This document shows, in pieces, positions 36,232 through 46,550 of a stretch of 64,000 bases of DNA. Position 1 is the first letter of the stretch. The number at the start of each line of letters is the position of its first letter. The DNA comes from Bacillus sp. Y1 (lineage in GTDB: Bacteria; Bacillota; Bacilli; Bacillales; Cytobacillaceae). The notes under the pieces were generated by a model. The model was given only the letters and a program-made list of their open reading frames with translations. It had not been told where the DNA came from and ran no database searches. A program made the position numbers and the translations under genes. The stretch spans positions 2,804,501 to 2,868,500 of the forward strand of contig NZ_CP030028.1 of assembly GCF_003586445.1 (NCBI RefSeq), given 5' to 3'.

Positions 36232-36515
36232 TTATTTAACCTCCTAAATAATTTAACCAAGGGCAGTTTCATTTTTAAAAAACGAGGTATGACAATAGTA
36301 CTTTAAATATGGTGATTATAATGATTTCGAATCCTCCTCAACAAAATATGTACAATGGGTGGGTGTTGCTACTGATATAAAAGCCTATTTTGCTGATTTT
36401 CAGAAACTTCTCGAGTTACAAAAATGGGTGTTCCAAAAATTATTATTTTGGAACACCCTCTTTATGTTTAATAGTTTTACAAAAAAGTGGAAATATAACA
36501 GAGCTAACGATCCCC
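36232..36515. other. Upstream region of the TOMM precursor
   Basis: Holds the ribosome binding site and probably the promoter of the TOMM operon; a minus-strand TATAAT at 36320-36315 with TTGTTG 18 bases before it is a weak candidate. A bidirectional terminator sits at 36425-36458. The short plus-strand frames at 36359-36578 run through the terminator and are not genes. Confidence 0.4.
36425..36458. terminator. Bidirectional terminator ahead of the TOMM operon
   Basis: GGGTGTTCCAAAA pairs perfectly with TTTTGGAACACCC. Confidence 0.7.
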
Positions 36516-36673
36516 TTAATTCTGAGCAACTTGATTCCCTGTTTTCATCTCCTCTTTTTGTTCAATCACATTAACTAGTTCTTCGATAATATCGTTTAAC
36601 TTCATCTGGCTAGTATCATTTTTTAGAGTATAATTGTAGTTTTATAAAGCAATTTTTTCTCTTGTTCAGTCAT
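36516..36673 (-). pseudogene. Frameshifted small gene
   Basis: Starts ATG 36673 with GAGGG upstream, reads MTEQEKKLLYKTT and meets a stop; shifting frame by one base continues NYTLKNDTSQMKLNDIIEEL and VNVIEQKEE to TAA 36516. Together about 50 residues of a helical, charged protein. Either a decayed gene or a sequencing error. No family recognised. Confidence 0.4.
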
Positions 36674-36778
36674 TCATTTCCCTCATTTCCAACATGGTAG
36701 TTGCTTCCAACTCAGTTATTCAACAATTGACGATTTTCATTTCAGATAGTAAGGTTTATAGAGTAAAACCTTCATTGA

Positions 36779-38356
36779 TTATGATTTAGAAGTTAAGGAA
36801 TGTCGGAATTCATTTGGTGAGAATCCGAAGTATTTCTTAAACACCTTACTGAAATATTTTTCATTTTGATAACCTACTCCATAGGCCACTTCATATATTT
36901 TTAAATATGGATTTCCAAGTAACTTCTTTGCTTTTTCCATTCGTATATTTGTTAGGTAATCGGTTATGGTTGTATGATAATCTTCTTTAAATTTTCGTGA
37001 AATGTATTCTCTACTTAAAAAGAATCGATCGGCAATTTCTTGAAGAGTAATATCTTCTTGGTAATGTTGTTGAAGATACTCTTCAATTTCCTGCATATTG
37101 TTTTTCTCTTTCTTATACTTCACATTTGAGAGGATATTAATTAAGTCTTTAAACTCTCTCTCCTTCTCGTCTTTGAATTTTTTAAAGGAAAAAGAGCCAT
37201 CTTCTTTCCAATAATTCATGCCTCGATAAAAGGTTACCTGACTTTGAATCTGGTATTCTTTTAACCAATTATTTCTTAGTATTTCAAATTGATTTTCCCA
37301 TATTAATATTTGTTCTAGTGAAAGAGTGCTATCCCTTTCTAACACTGTAAAAACTTGATTAAGTTGCGATTTAATCTGTTCTATACTCCTTGATTGAATG
37401 GCCCATTTTATCACGTTTGTGTAATCTAATAAGTGAAGAAGCGGCTTCGGTTTTACATCTTTATTCGTGACAATCTTTTTCTGATTTAATAGGTTGTGCT
37501 TTAAAAAAACCTGACAGGTAGATTCGTACGCTTCATTAATATGCCTAGATTTTTTTCCTAGTGCAATAATCGGGCAAAACTTGCAATATTGATAGATTAA
37601 CGAGTAGATTTCCTCTAGCAAATACGAAACGTTTTTATCATTCCAAAAAAGAAGAACGAGCTCGTGTGGTTTGTTGCTATTTCGAAAACAGACACCATCA
37701 TTCTGCTTTCTCAATAATTCGTTACAAATATTAATCAAAGTAAAAAATGCGAGGTCTTGATCTCCTTGAAATGATTTATTTACGATGGACTTTATTGATA
37801 GTAATGCCACCGTCTTTTGCTTTTCTGTAATGGTAATCCTAAATTCCAGATTAATTTTCTCTTCCATTGATTTTGAAATTTTCTCTTTTGAACAAAAACT
37901 CGAAAATATACGGTCCCAGTAAAGAGTCTTCACTTCATTGATAAAACTAGTTTCCTCGATTTGAGATTTTCTTAAACGAGCTTGATCATTCCATTCTTTT
38001 ACAGCTTTATCTAATGTTTCATTCAATACATCTGGTTCAATGGGCTTTAAAATATAGTCAACGCTTTTATAAAAGACCGCGCTTCTCATATACTCAAAAT
38101 CATCATATCCACTTACTACAATGGTTTTACTCTTAAGACCTGAGGAATGGAGCCATTTTAATAGGTTGATTCCATCTATCTTGGGCATTCTCATATCTGT
38201 AAAAATTATTTCCGGTACGTGCTCTTTTATTAACTCAATTGCTTCATCTCCATCTTCTGCCTCTAAAATAGTGTGAATTCCATGTTTTTCCCATTCTGCT
38301 AATAAGAGTAGCCCCTCACGGACATGCTTTTCATCATCAATGATGATTGCTTTCAT
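36779..38356 (-). CDS. YesN-type response regulator with AraC output (525 aa)
   Basis: Receiver domain at 1-120 with IIIDDEK, phosphoacceptor Asp54 (FTDMRMPK) and a conserved Lys in LKPIE; a middle region of unknown fold; and a C-terminal AraC double helix-turn-helix (ITLQEIADRFFLSREYISRK, YEVAYGVGYQNEKYFSKVFK). Overlaps the kinase gene by 20 bases. Likely activates the adjacent sugar importer when its ligand is present; the target is inferred from position. Confidence 0.9.
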   Translation of the reverse strand: MKAIIIDDEKHVREGLLLLAEWEKHGIHTILEAEDGDEAIELIKEHVPEIIFTDMRMPKIDGINLLKWLHSSGLKSKTIVVSGYDDFEYMRSAVFYKSVDYILKPIEPDVLNETLDKAVKEWNDQARLRKSQIEETSFINEVKTLYWDRIFSSFCSKEKISKSMEEKINLEFRITITEKQKTVALLSIKSIVNKSFQGDQDLAFFTLINICNELLRKQNDGVCFRNSNKPHELVLLFWNDKNVSYLLEEIYSLIYQYCKFCPIIALGKKSRHINEAYESTCQVFLKHNLLNQKKIVTNKDVKPKPLLHLLDYTNVIKWAIQSRSIEQIKSQLNQVFTVLERDSTLSLEQILIWENQFEILRNNWLKEYQIQSQVTFYRGMNYWKEDGSFSFKKFKDEKEREFKDLINILSNVKYKKEKNNMQEIEEYLQQHYQEDITLQEIADRFFLSREYISRKFKEDYHTTITDYLTNIRMEKAKKLLGNPYLKIYEVAYGVGYQNEKYFSKVFKKYFGFSPNEFRHSLTSKS

Positions 38357-40148
38357 TCGCTACCCCCTTTATTTTTATTGGCAGCCTCATGGTTACCATA
38401 AAACCTCCTTCAACTTGATTTACTAGCTGTATTGTAGCTCGTTGGTTATAATAAAGCTTTAATCGTACATACACATTTTTTAATCCAATATTCGTTACTT
38501 CTACCGTTTTGTCCCTAGTTTCGGATTGAAAATGTTCATGAATTTCTTTTAACCGGCTTTCCGATACACCTATTCCATTGTCGCTCACAATTATGGCTAA
38601 TTGATCATTCTCCTGAAAACATTTTAGGGAAATACGCCCTACTCCATCACGGATATCGAATCCATGTTTAAAATAATTTTCAATTATAGGCTTTAATATC
38701 ATTTTGGGGACTTTTATTTCCTGAACATTGTCATCAACTTCCATAATATAGTCAAGATTTTCGCCAAAACGCTCTTTTTGTAATAAAAGATAGGCATTAG
38801 TGTACTTAATTTCTTTATTTAAAGGGACTATATCTTCTTCCATATTCATTCCATATCTCATAATATTTGAGAGATGTATGATTAATGAATAGATTTGCGG
38901 AACTTTCTTCTTTAAAGCGATTGTACCAATCGATTGCAGTGCATTATACAAGAAGTGTGGATTGATTTGCGATTGAAGTACTTTTAATTGATTTGTCTTA
39001 TTTTCCAATTCAAGTTTGTATTCTCGGTTAATTAAGTGATTAATTCGCTCTATCATTTGCTGAAACCTAAAGCTAAGAATGCCGATTTCATCTGACCCGA
39101 AGGAATCAAATTGAACCTTCATATTCCCTTTTTCTACTTGTTCAATATTTTGCAGTAGAATTCGAATTGGTGATGTAATTTTAACGGATACGAAAAGAGT
39201 AGCTAAAACAACAAGTGATAAACCGATGGCACCAAATATAATGTTAATTTTCGCAACACTCAAGGCACTTTCATACAAAGTAGTGAAAGAAACCCTTTTT
39301 ACTAGAATCCAACCACCCGCTGAAGCCGAAAGCCGATCATACATCATCACACCATTAAAGGAGTCTTCTTTCCATTCCATCGTTCCTGACACTTCTTTTT
39401 TATCTAGAATTCGTGAAATCCACTTCTGATCATCTTGATCGTTCGTATTATCGGTATCAGAGCTATAGATGATTTCTCCTTCTGTAGATAATAAATAGAA
39501 TTCTTCGGTTCCACTGTTATATAGATTTCTACTCAAATCTACTATTTTATTAGGTGAAATCTCCAAAGAAATATACCCGAGTATCTCATCATCTGGAATA
39601 TTCCTGATTGCCCTATGAATAGAGATATTCTCTTTAGTCCTTTTAATACTATTCTCTTGCTGAGTATATGTGGAATCAATATACATGTTAAAAGGACTGT
39701 GTTGAGCTTTGATAAACGATTCTCGATTGGAATCCTTCAACCCATTCGAAAAAACAACAGTTGACCGCCTTGTTGCAGAAACATTTCGATCAGCTTCTGT
39801 AAGGGAAATCCGAACACCATTTATGGTATCTTCGGTATAAAGAATCGTTTGAACAACATGCTTCACATGACCAATTGTCAAGTAATTATTATTTTTTGTT
39901 GGTGATCTCATGTAATTGATAAAATCAGGATTATTATAGAGTGAAAGAGTTAGCCCATTTAAGTCATGAATATAACTTTCTAAATTCACTTTCCCTTGAT
40001 ACAAAAGATTGCTGCTTTCTTTTACTACTAGATCCTCAATCGAATTCTTCGTATACAAGTATGTAATAACTATCGAACTCCCAAATGGAATAATCGTCAT
40101 AATCATCAACAAAACCATTAACTTATTTCGAATACTTGTCTTTAGCAT
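38337..40148 (-). CDS. YesM-type sensor histidine kinase (603 aa)
   Basis: An N-terminal membrane segment (KLMVLLMIMTIIPFGSSIVI) is followed by an extracellular sensor to about 290, a second membrane segment, HAMP (ITSPIRILLQNIEQVEKGN), a His-kinase domain with His398 in SQINPHFLYNALQSIG and a HATPase_c domain (VSDNGIGVS, GIGLKNV-like region). The start is ATG 40148, nine bases after GGGGAGG; the longer frame begins within that site. It pairs with the AraC-type regulator. Confidence 0.9.
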   Translation of the reverse strand: MLKTSIRNKLMVLLMIMTIIPFGSSIVITYLYTKNSIEDLVVKESSNLLYQGKVNLESYIHDLNGLTLSLYNNPDFINYMRSPTKNNNYLTIGHVKHVVQTILYTEDTINGVRISLTEADRNVSATRRSTVVFSNGLKDSNRESFIKAQHSPFNMYIDSTYTQQENSIKRTKENISIHRAIRNIPDDEILGYISLEISPNKIVDLSRNLYNSGTEEFYLLSTEGEIIYSSDTDNTNDQDDQKWISRILDKKEVSGTMEWKEDSFNGVMMYDRLSASAGGWILVKRVSFTTLYESALSVAKINIIFGAIGLSLVVLATLFVSVKITSPIRILLQNIEQVEKGNMKVQFDSFGSDEIGILSFRFQQMIERINHLINREYKLELENKTNQLKVLQSQINPHFLYNALQSIGTIALKKKVPQIYSLIIHLSNIMRYGMNMEEDIVPLNKEIKYTNAYLLLQKERFGENLDYIMEVDDNVQEIKVPKMILKPIIENYFKHGFDIRDGVGRISLKCFQENDQLAIIVSDNGIGVSESRLKEIHEHFQSETRDKTVEVTNIGLKNVYVRLKLYYNQRATIQLVNQVEGGFMVTMRLPIKIKGVANESNHH

Positions 40149-40288
40149 GAGGGCGGACCTCCCCATTCTCACTTATACTTAAAATTAGTGGGAGAGATTA
40201 ATAATGATTTTTTTTGAGAATATTTCTTCGAAACTCTCACAAATCCTGTAAATTGTAGTATTACGGCCAGTTAATGCAAGATATAATA

Positions 40289-40318
40289 GAAAAGCATGCC
40301 ACGTAAGACATGCTTTCT
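40289..40318 (-). terminator. Terminator behind the sugar-binding protein gene
   Basis: On the minus strand AGAAAGCATG, TCTTACGTGG, CATGCTTTTCT. Confidence 0.6.
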
Positions 40319-40328
40319 ACTATTCTTT

Positions 40329-41606
40329 TTACTTTAAGTTATCCCACGCTTGCTGGAATCGCTCAAGTAATGTGTCATAGTCAATCTTACCAGCAGCGTA
40401 TTCTTGGATTGCTGCAGCGAACTCTTTATTCGCTCCATCAGGCCATCTGAACCATGTCCAAGGAATCGTTTTCTCGTCTTTAGAGTATTCCAGAATGGAT
40501 TGGCCTAAATCACCAAGACCCTTTGGTTCAATGTTATCGAATGCCGGAATGAAAGCAAATTCCTCAGTAATATAACGTTGTCCAGTTTCAGAAGTAACCA
40601 TCCAATCTAAGAATATTTTCGCTTCTTCAAGGTGCTCTGAGTTTTTGTTTAATACCCAGTTATTAGGTACACCAACAGGTAATCGATTAGCACTATCGTC
40701 ATTGCTCAGAGGGATTGGAAGGAAGCCCATGTTCATGTCAGGATTAATTTCATAAATCATATTCTCTGTCCAGTTACCTTGTTGAAGAATAGCCGTTTCG
40801 CCAGATGCAAATAGTGTCACTTGAGTATTGTAATCTGTTGTTAATGGATTATCATTTGCATATTTAAGTTCTGTATCTAATACTTCTTTAAATTGTTTAA
40901 ACTTTTCGTTCCCAACAAATTTCTCGGAACCATCATAAAGTCCTTCGATAAATGCTACTGGATCTTCTTGTTGGGCAAATGGAATGTTAAGTAAATGCTG
41001 TCCAATTACCCACCACTCTCCATAACCAGCAGAAAATGGAGTGATACCAGCATCCTTAAGCTTTTTAGACGCAGCTATTAACTCTTCGATTGTAGATGGC
41101 GGCTCTGAAACACCTGCTTTTTCAAATAAATCTTTGTTATAGACAAAACCATAACCTTCTAAGTTAACAGGCATACCATATAACTTGCCTTCTTCATCCG
41201 TCATCGGAACTTTCCCAATTGGAAGTACATTCTCTACCCATGTCTCTTCTGAAAGATCTGCCAACTTCTCTTTCCAAAGTTCTAACTCTTTAAAACCACC
41301 ATTGTTGAAAATATCTGGCTCTTCACCTGAAGCAAATTTTGCTTTAAGTGCTGCACCGTAATCTGCACCTCCACCAACTGTTTCAAGCTTTACCTTAATG
41401 TTTGGATGCTCAGCTTCAAACTCTTTAATCATCTCTTCAAGCTGCGTAGCAATTTCAACTTTGAACTGGAATAAATGAAGTGTTACAACATCATCAGCTG
41501 ATTTAGAATCCCCATCTGAATTGCTTGTAGTGTTTTTTGAAGAACAACCAGCAATAATACCAAATAGAAAAACAAAAGACATACACAGTAAAATGATTCG
41601 TTTCAT
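40329..41606 (-). CDS. Sugar ABC transporter substrate-binding lipoprotein (425 aa)
   Basis: Extracellular solute-binding family 1 protein. Signal peptide with lipobox IIAGC, then a Ser/Asp-rich linker and the binding domains (VTLHLFQFKVEIATQLEEMI, YNKDLFEKAGVSEPPSTIEE, FASGETAILQQGNWTENMI). Length is normal. It is third in the permease-permease-binding protein order, 82 bases behind the second permease with a hairpin in the gap that may raise its relative level. The sugar cannot be read from the sequence; MsmE/UgpB-type proteins bind oligosaccharides. Confidence 0.88.
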   Translation of the reverse strand: MKRIILLCMSFVFLFGIIAGCSSKNTTSNSDGDSKSADDVVTLHLFQFKVEIATQLEEMIKEFEAEHPNIKVKLETVGGGADYGAALKAKFASGEEPDIFNNGGFKELELWKEKLADLSEETWVENVLPIGKVPMTDEEGKLYGMPVNLEGYGFVYNKDLFEKAGVSEPPSTIEELIAASKKLKDAGITPFSAGYGEWWVIGQHLLNIPFAQQEDPVAFIEGLYDGSEKFVGNEKFKQFKEVLDTELKYANDNPLTTDYNTQVTLFASGETAILQQGNWTENMIYEINPDMNMGFLPIPLSNDDSANRLPVGVPNNWVLNKNSEHLEEAKIFLDWMVTSETGQRYITEEFAFIPAFDNIEPKGLGDLGQSILEYSKDEKTIPWTWFRWPDGANKEFAAAIQEYAAGKIDYDTLLERFQQAWDNLK

Positions 41607-41640
41607 AAATTGATTGACCTCCTTGATATTAATATTTATA

Positions 41641-41688
41641 AAAAAGGTTCTGTTTCAATTCATTAGGCGTGACACAGAAACTTTTTTT
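41641..41688 (-). terminator. Intercistronic hairpin between permease and binding protein
   Basis: AAAAAGGTTCTGT pairs with ACAGAAACTTTTT around a 24-base centre. May act as a partial terminator or RNA stabiliser. Confidence 0.5.
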
Positions 41689-42516
41689 CTACTTAATAGA
41701 TCCTGATGCTATGCCCTTAATAATATGCTTCTGTAAGAATAAGAAAAAGATAATGATTGGCGTAATAGCAAGCACTAATGAGGCAAGACCCATATCCCAT
41801 TGCTTTGTATATTGAGCAAAGAACGAGCTCGCTGCTAGAGGAATAGTGCGCAACTCAGCATCCTGTAAAACCAAGAGTGGTAACAAATAGTCATTCCAAA
41901 TCCAAAGGGTATTCAAAATAATGACTGTTACAGTAATCGGTTTAAGAAGCGGAAATACAATTCTCCAGAATACACCAAACTGACTACACCCATCAATCAT
42001 CGCTGACTCCTCAATCTCAACAGGAACTGTTTTGATAAACCCATGATATAAGAATAAGGAGAGTGGAACACCAAATCCAAAGTACATTATAATTAAACCC
42101 GGAATGCTATTTGTTAGTCCCAATGTTCCACCAAGCTTCACAAGCGGGATCATCACCGTTTGGAATGGAATGACCATTGCTGAAACAAATAGAATGAATA
42201 AAATTTTGCTAAACTTCCCTGGTGTACGTACCATTTTCCACGCAGCCATAGAACTAATAACGACTAATCCAATATTGCTAAAGACAGTAATCACGAGAGA
42301 ATTCCAGAAAGCCTGTGGGAAGTTAATGACATTCCATACCTCTGCATAGTTTGAGTACATAAATTCTTTTGGCCAGGCTGCAGCATCAATTAAAATAGCT
42401 GCAAAGGGCTTAATTGAGTTGATCAACACGAAGTAAAAAGGAATAAGGAAAATGAGACCGAAAATAATCCCAATAATTTCAAGCGCAAACGTTTTTTTCG
42501 TATATCGTTTGCCCAT
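41689..42516 (-). CDS. Sugar ABC transporter permease, MalG/MsmG type (275 aa)
   Basis: Six membrane segments, first at about 10-32 (IIGIIFGLIFLIPFYFVLIN). The EAA loop that docks the ATPase is VEIEESAMIDGCSQFGVFWR followed by IVFPLLKP. Stop of the upstream permease and this ATG share one base (TAATG). No ATPase gene is present here; carbohydrate importers of this class share a genomic MsmX-type ATPase. Confidence 0.9.
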   Translation of the reverse strand: MGKRYTKKTFALEIIGIIFGLIFLIPFYFVLINSIKPFAAILIDAAAWPKEFMYSNYAEVWNVINFPQAFWNSLVITVFSNIGLVVISSMAAWKMVRTPGKFSKILFILFVSAMVIPFQTVMIPLVKLGGTLGLTNSIPGLIIMYFGFGVPLSLFLYHGFIKTVPVEIEESAMIDGCSQFGVFWRIVFPLLKPITVTVIILNTLWIWNDYLLPLLVLQDAELRTIPLAASSFFAQYTKQWDMGLASLVLAITPIIIFFLFLQKHIIKGIASGSIK

Positions 42517-43454
42517 TACGCCTCAACCTCCTTTTTCTTCGTTAACATGACTTGGACGGTTGTAAAGATGGAAACAACTACAAAGAACAGGATAGATTTA
42601 GCAGTTCCTAATCCGTATCGATTGTTATGGAAGGCTTCTTGGTAAATATTTATAGCTACTGACTGAGTAGAGTTAAATGGTCCTCCACCTGTTAATGAAA
42701 TATTTAAATCAAATATCTTAAAGGCCATAGAAATCGTTAGGAAGAAACAAATAGTGAATGCTGGTAATATTAACGGAATAATGATTTTCGTTAATAGTGA
42801 CCAGTTCGAGGCACCATCCATTACTGCAGCCTCAAGAAGGGATTGATCTACTCCTTGTAAAGCAGCAACGTAGATCACCATCATATATCCACTAATCTGC
42901 CATGCAAAGACGATAACAATTCCCCAAAATGCTGTCACTTCATCCCCTAACCAAGGCAATTTAAAGAAGCTAATATCCGTTAAGTTTCCAATCGAAGCAA
43001 ATCCTTTTACAAAAATAAACTGCCATATAAAACCAAGTAATAACCCACCAATTACGTTTGGAATGAAAAACACCGTTCGTAAGATATTACGAGTTTTTAA
43101 TGCTGTATTTAAAAGTAAAGCAAAACTAAAACCTATTAAATTACTAATAATTACAGCAGCAAACATAAACTTTGTAGTAAAGATGAAGGAATTAAAGAAA
43201 GTCCTATCATTTGTAAAGATTTGCTTATAATTCTCGAGCCCTACCCATTCAACAACAGAGCTAACTCCATTCCATGAGGTAAATGAATAATATACTCCCA
43301 TTAAAAAGGGAAGAATTTGAATAATTAAAAAAAATAAAAGTGCCGGTCCAACAAAGGCAGCGTAAGTAAGCATGCTCTTATAATTAATTTTTTTCTTTGA
43401 TATTGCCTTAATATGACCTTTAATATTTACTTCAGTTTTATACTTTGTTTCCAT
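42516..43454 (-). CDS. Sugar ABC transporter permease, MalF/MsmF type (312 aa)
   Basis: Partner permease with six membrane segments (first FVGPALLFFLIIQILPFLMG) and the EAA loop QSLLEAAVMDGASNWSLLTK then IIIPLILP. The start is ATG 43454, eight bases after GGGGTGG; the GTG upstream lies in that site. First gene of the importer; a cre-like site is upstream. Confidence 0.9.
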   Translation of the reverse strand: METKYKTEVNIKGHIKAISKKKINYKSMLTYAAFVGPALLFFLIIQILPFLMGVYYSFTSWNGVSSVVEWVGLENYKQIFTNDRTFFNSFIFTTKFMFAAVIISNLIGFSFALLLNTALKTRNILRTVFFIPNVIGGLLLGFIWQFIFVKGFASIGNLTDISFFKLPWLGDEVTAFWGIVIVFAWQISGYMMVIYVAALQGVDQSLLEAAVMDGASNWSLLTKIIIPLILPAFTICFFLTISMAFKIFDLNISLTGGGPFNSTQSVAINIYQEAFHNNRYGLGTAKSILFFVVVSIFTTVQVMLTKKKEVEA

Positions 43455-43501
43455 TCGTATCACCACCCCTTTTTAATTGTAATGGCTTTCTTCAATTATA
43501 A

Positions 43502-43516
43502 TGGAAGCGCTTTCTT
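43502..43516 (-). promoter_or_regulatory. cre-like CcpA site before the sugar importer
   Basis: GAAAGCGCTTTC within 43503-43515 is a symmetric match to the catabolite-responsive element core. A TATAAT on the minus strand lies at 43500-43495, so CcpA would overlap the promoter and repress in glucose. Confidence 0.6.
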
Positions 43517-43843
43517 TAATAAGGGGATTGAATTGACTAAAAAGGTGAAAAATTTTGACTATTTAAAGTGAGAAATATATTTTTAAAAAAATTCAGGAAC
43601 TTTCACATGAGTTATTTTTTATATGTAGTATGAAAATGGATTCTTTTTAGTAAATCATTCAAGTCAAAATTTTAAAAAAGCCTAAGGATCCCTATACCTG
43701 CACGCAATAAGTTATACATTTTTTTCTATTATTAATGAAAAGAATTAATCTACATTATTATTTAGGAGCTTATTCTCATCTCTTATACTACTTTCTAAGT
43801 AGGTTGATTTACTTCATCGTACATTTCAATTATTTTAAGTTAT
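43517..43843. other. A/T-rich intergenic stretch
   Basis: No gene, hairpin with T-run or other clear element seen between the importer promoter and the YwaF-like gene. Confidence 0.4.
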
Positions 43844-44590
43844 TTATCTATCCCTTCTTGTGATGATTGATTTTCTTTGCAGCTTCCATCGTTCAAATAA
43901 AAGAAAAGGCAAATAGAGCAATATACATAAAAAGAGTGCAACTACCTCAAGCGAAATAATATACCAAGGCCATGGACCAAGAAAATCAAGCAAAGATGCG
44001 GTGGTAGGTTTTCTTGATAGAAACATGTAATTTGCGCCTGTAATAGCATTCACCTTGATCACGACCACCATTAAAACATTTAACCACAGCATCGTCCTTC
44101 CAACTGATCTCCAAGTCGGTCTAAAACCTTCTACAGCAGTCATAAAAATAGCCGTTAACACAATTCCCCCGTGTCCGACAAAAAAGTAAAAATACCAAAA
44201 ATGTGGAAAAGCAATATCAAGCACTGGAGTTAATAACGCTTGCAGTGCACCAAGTGTACCTGCAAAAAAAACGAACTCATACAAGTAGAAATTTGGACAA
44301 AGTAGCAGCAAAATCGATAAAAGCAGGGTTAATGTACATAGATGAAACGGAAGCGATTGCTCAGGTGTCCAATTACCGGTATTGATGTACCATAAATGTA
44401 AACCTATATGTAATAAAAGCATTAGCAAGGCTAATCCGTAACGGAAATTACGATTCCACCCTGGTTTGCGAAAATGTGCTCGGAACCAAATGACTGTCCC
44501 TACGACCAATATAATAAACATTAGTGCTATTACATGCTGAAGCGAATACATTTCGAATGAATTGCCATAATGACCAAAGAATGATTTCAT
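43844..44590 (-). CDS. TIGR02206/YwaF-like integral membrane protein (248 aa)
   Basis: Seven hydrophobic segments with the family's HLWYINTGNWTPEQSLPFHLCT motif between the second and third and YFFVGHGGIVLTAIFM in the middle. These proteins have unknown function. ATG start with GGGGG-rich sequence upstream (AGGAGGGGGC). Single gene on the minus strand facing away from the acyltransferase. Confidence 0.8.
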   Translation of the reverse strand: MKSFFGHYGNSFEMYSLQHVIALMFIILVVGTVIWFRAHFRKPGWNRNFRYGLALLMLLLHIGLHLWYINTGNWTPEQSLPFHLCTLTLLLSILLLLCPNFYLYEFVFFAGTLGALQALLTPVLDIAFPHFWYFYFFVGHGGIVLTAIFMTAVEGFRPTWRSVGRTMLWLNVLMVVVIKVNAITGANYMFLSRKPTTASLLDFLGPWPWYIISLEVVALFLCILLYLPFLLFERWKLQRKSIITRRDR

Positions 44591-44742
44591 TCCATTAGCC
44601 CCCTCCTATTATGTTGTATCGGTAATTTTAGGATTTGTAATCAATTACATTATCGGCTCCTAGAGATTTATGCATTTGGTTCAAACATCTTTAAATGGTA
44701 AATAATAAATTCAATTATTGAAAGTGTTTTAAGGAGCCAGAC

Positions 44743-45765
44743 ATGGAGAGAAACTATTCGATTGACTTGATTAAATTTTTTGCCATATTGTCTGTTTTGG
44801 TGATCCATATATTTCCAAGGGATAACCAAATTGGATTATTTATTCTCGATAACGTTTCAAGGTTCGCGGTTCCATTCTTTTTTACTGCTTCTGGTTATTT
44901 TTTCGGTAAAAAGATGAAAAACAATAGAGATTCTAAAAGGGCCTTTACAAGGTATATAATAAAACTTTTAAAACTGTATTTATGCTGGCTATTCTTTTAT
45001 ATAGTGATAGATGTACTTATGACTTCTATAGGAACTGGTAATCCAAGAAGGGAATTGAAGGAATATATTAATCATTTTACGTTTCCTGACCTCGTCTATT
45101 ACGGCAAAGGTACGAGTGGATACCAGTTATGGTTTTTAACCGCATTAATTTGGAGTTTTGTCATCCTTTTTGTTTTTTATAATTTTAAAAAAATCAACCA
45201 TCTACTACTTATTAGCTTACTATTAAACATAATAGGTCTTTTCGGACAATCGTATTCGGTGTTTTATGCTTTTCCTATAAGTACACGTGATTCTTTATTT
45301 ATCGGACTATTTTATACAACACTAGGTTTCTTTTTTGCGTTTAATGAAAGATTAAAAAGGCCCATTGGAAAAAGTGTCAAAATTCAATTAATAATCATTT
45401 TATGTCTTCTTACAATTCAAGTGACAGAGGGGTACTTATTAGAAAAAGTACTTTCAGCCGCACACGGGGAATATTTCCTATCTACAATCATCTTAACTTT
45501 CGTTCTTTTTTGTTTTGCATTAAATAATAATAATTTAGGAAAGAATTTATTCATTACTGAAATAGGCGGAAGATCCTTGGGTATATATGTAGTTCATGTT
45601 TTTTATATTGAAATATATGATCTAATTTTATCTCATTTAAACATGACTAATCTTGCAGATAGCTTATTAATTAAGCTATTCAAGTTACTTATTATATTTT
45701 CTATATCGTATCTAACATATGATTTCTTACAGTTCTTAAAAAGGCGTTTAGGTAAAAAGAAGTAA
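44743..45765 (+). CDS. Acyltransferase family 3 membrane protein (340 aa)
   Basis: Membrane O-acyltransferase of the OafA/NodX/YiaH kind that acetylates or otherwise acylates surface polysaccharides. About ten membrane segments. The N-terminal SIDLIKFFAILSVLVIHIF has the conserved His; RFAVPFFFTASGYFFGKK is the second family motif; SLGIYVVHVFYIEIYD lies near the end. AAGGAG before the ATG. Acceptor unknown; no polysaccharide genes are next to it. Confidence 0.85.
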   Translation: MERNYSIDLIKFFAILSVLVIHIFPRDNQIGLFILDNVSRFAVPFFFTASGYFFGKKMKNNRDSKRAFTRYIIKLLKLYLCWLFFYIVIDVLMTSIGTGNPRRELKEYINHFTFPDLVYYGKGTSGYQLWFLTALIWSFVILFVFYNFKKINHLLLISLLLNIIGLFGQSYSVFYAFPISTRDSLFIGLFYTTLGFFFAFNERLKRPIGKSVKIQLIIILCLLTIQVTEGYLLEKVLSAAHGEYFLSTIILTFVLFCFALNNNNLGKNLFITEIGGRSLGIYVVHVFYIEIYDLILSHLNMTNLADSLLIKLFKLLIIFSISYLTYDFLQFLKRRLGKKK

Positions 45766-45841
45766 TTCATCTCTTATGGGGTCCATTTCAAATTCTTAAA
45801 TGAGGTAGCTGTCATGAAAAAGATAGGACTTGGACATCCTC

Positions 45842-46183
45842 TTAATGGGAGGTTGAAACGGCCCAACTCAATCCTTGTAAAATCCGTAGGCCTAGTAAAA
45901 CAAAAACTCCACCAACCCAGCTATAGAAATACATAGCCAATGTAAAAATTAGAAGACCCCATAAAATAAATGGTCGCCTACCGTAACGATCTAATAGCCC
46001 TCCGATGATTGGTCTAAGAATAACAGCAGATAGCATGAACGCACCCACTACTAGACCCACCTGACTTTCGCTTCCCCCAATGTGTTTAATAAACAGCGGC
46101 AGTGTTGGTAGAAGCATATAAAACCCAGTAAAAAGGAAAAGCATACTTACGGTCATAAATGGCTACGTCCATTTTCGTTCCAT
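45842..46183 (-). pseudogene. MFS transporter N-terminal remnant
   Basis: From ATG 46183 (nine bases after GGGGG) the frame reads MERKWT, then a TAG, then PFMTVSMLFLFTGFYMLLP. The conserved loop GGLLDRYGRRPFILWG of major facilitator drug exporters follows, and the sequence breaks off after LRILQGLSWAVST. So there is a nonsense codon at position 7 and only three or four of twelve helices remain. Dead efflux pump gene. Confidence 0.85.
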
Positions 46184-46294
46184 GTTGTCATTCCCCCTAG
46201 AGTAATATTTAAATAGAATCAAACTGGTTCTTCTCTCGTCTGTCTCCGATACAGGAGTTTCTCAACCTCACTTTATTACCTCCAATAATAAGAA

Positions 46295-46334
46295 AGGCAA
46301 AACCTTACCCCGCTTTAAGGTAACGGTTTTGCCT
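46295..46334. terminator. Hairpin terminator
   Basis: AGGCAAAACC..TTACC pairs with GGTAA..GGTTTTGCCT. Confidence 0.6.
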
Positions 46335-46550
46335 GATTTAACTGTTACAACACGTGTCTCATATTTTCAATTATATACAAAAGGAAAGCTCTTTCAATTG
46401 ACCCAAAAAAGGGGGTTGTTAATTAATAAACAAAAGGTTAATTTTTGTTCAATATCTTTGAATAAAACTTGTTTCATTATTAGACATTTGTTTATAAATT
46501 AAAATCATATATATTATTTCTGATAGTTGGTACACATATAATGAGTAATT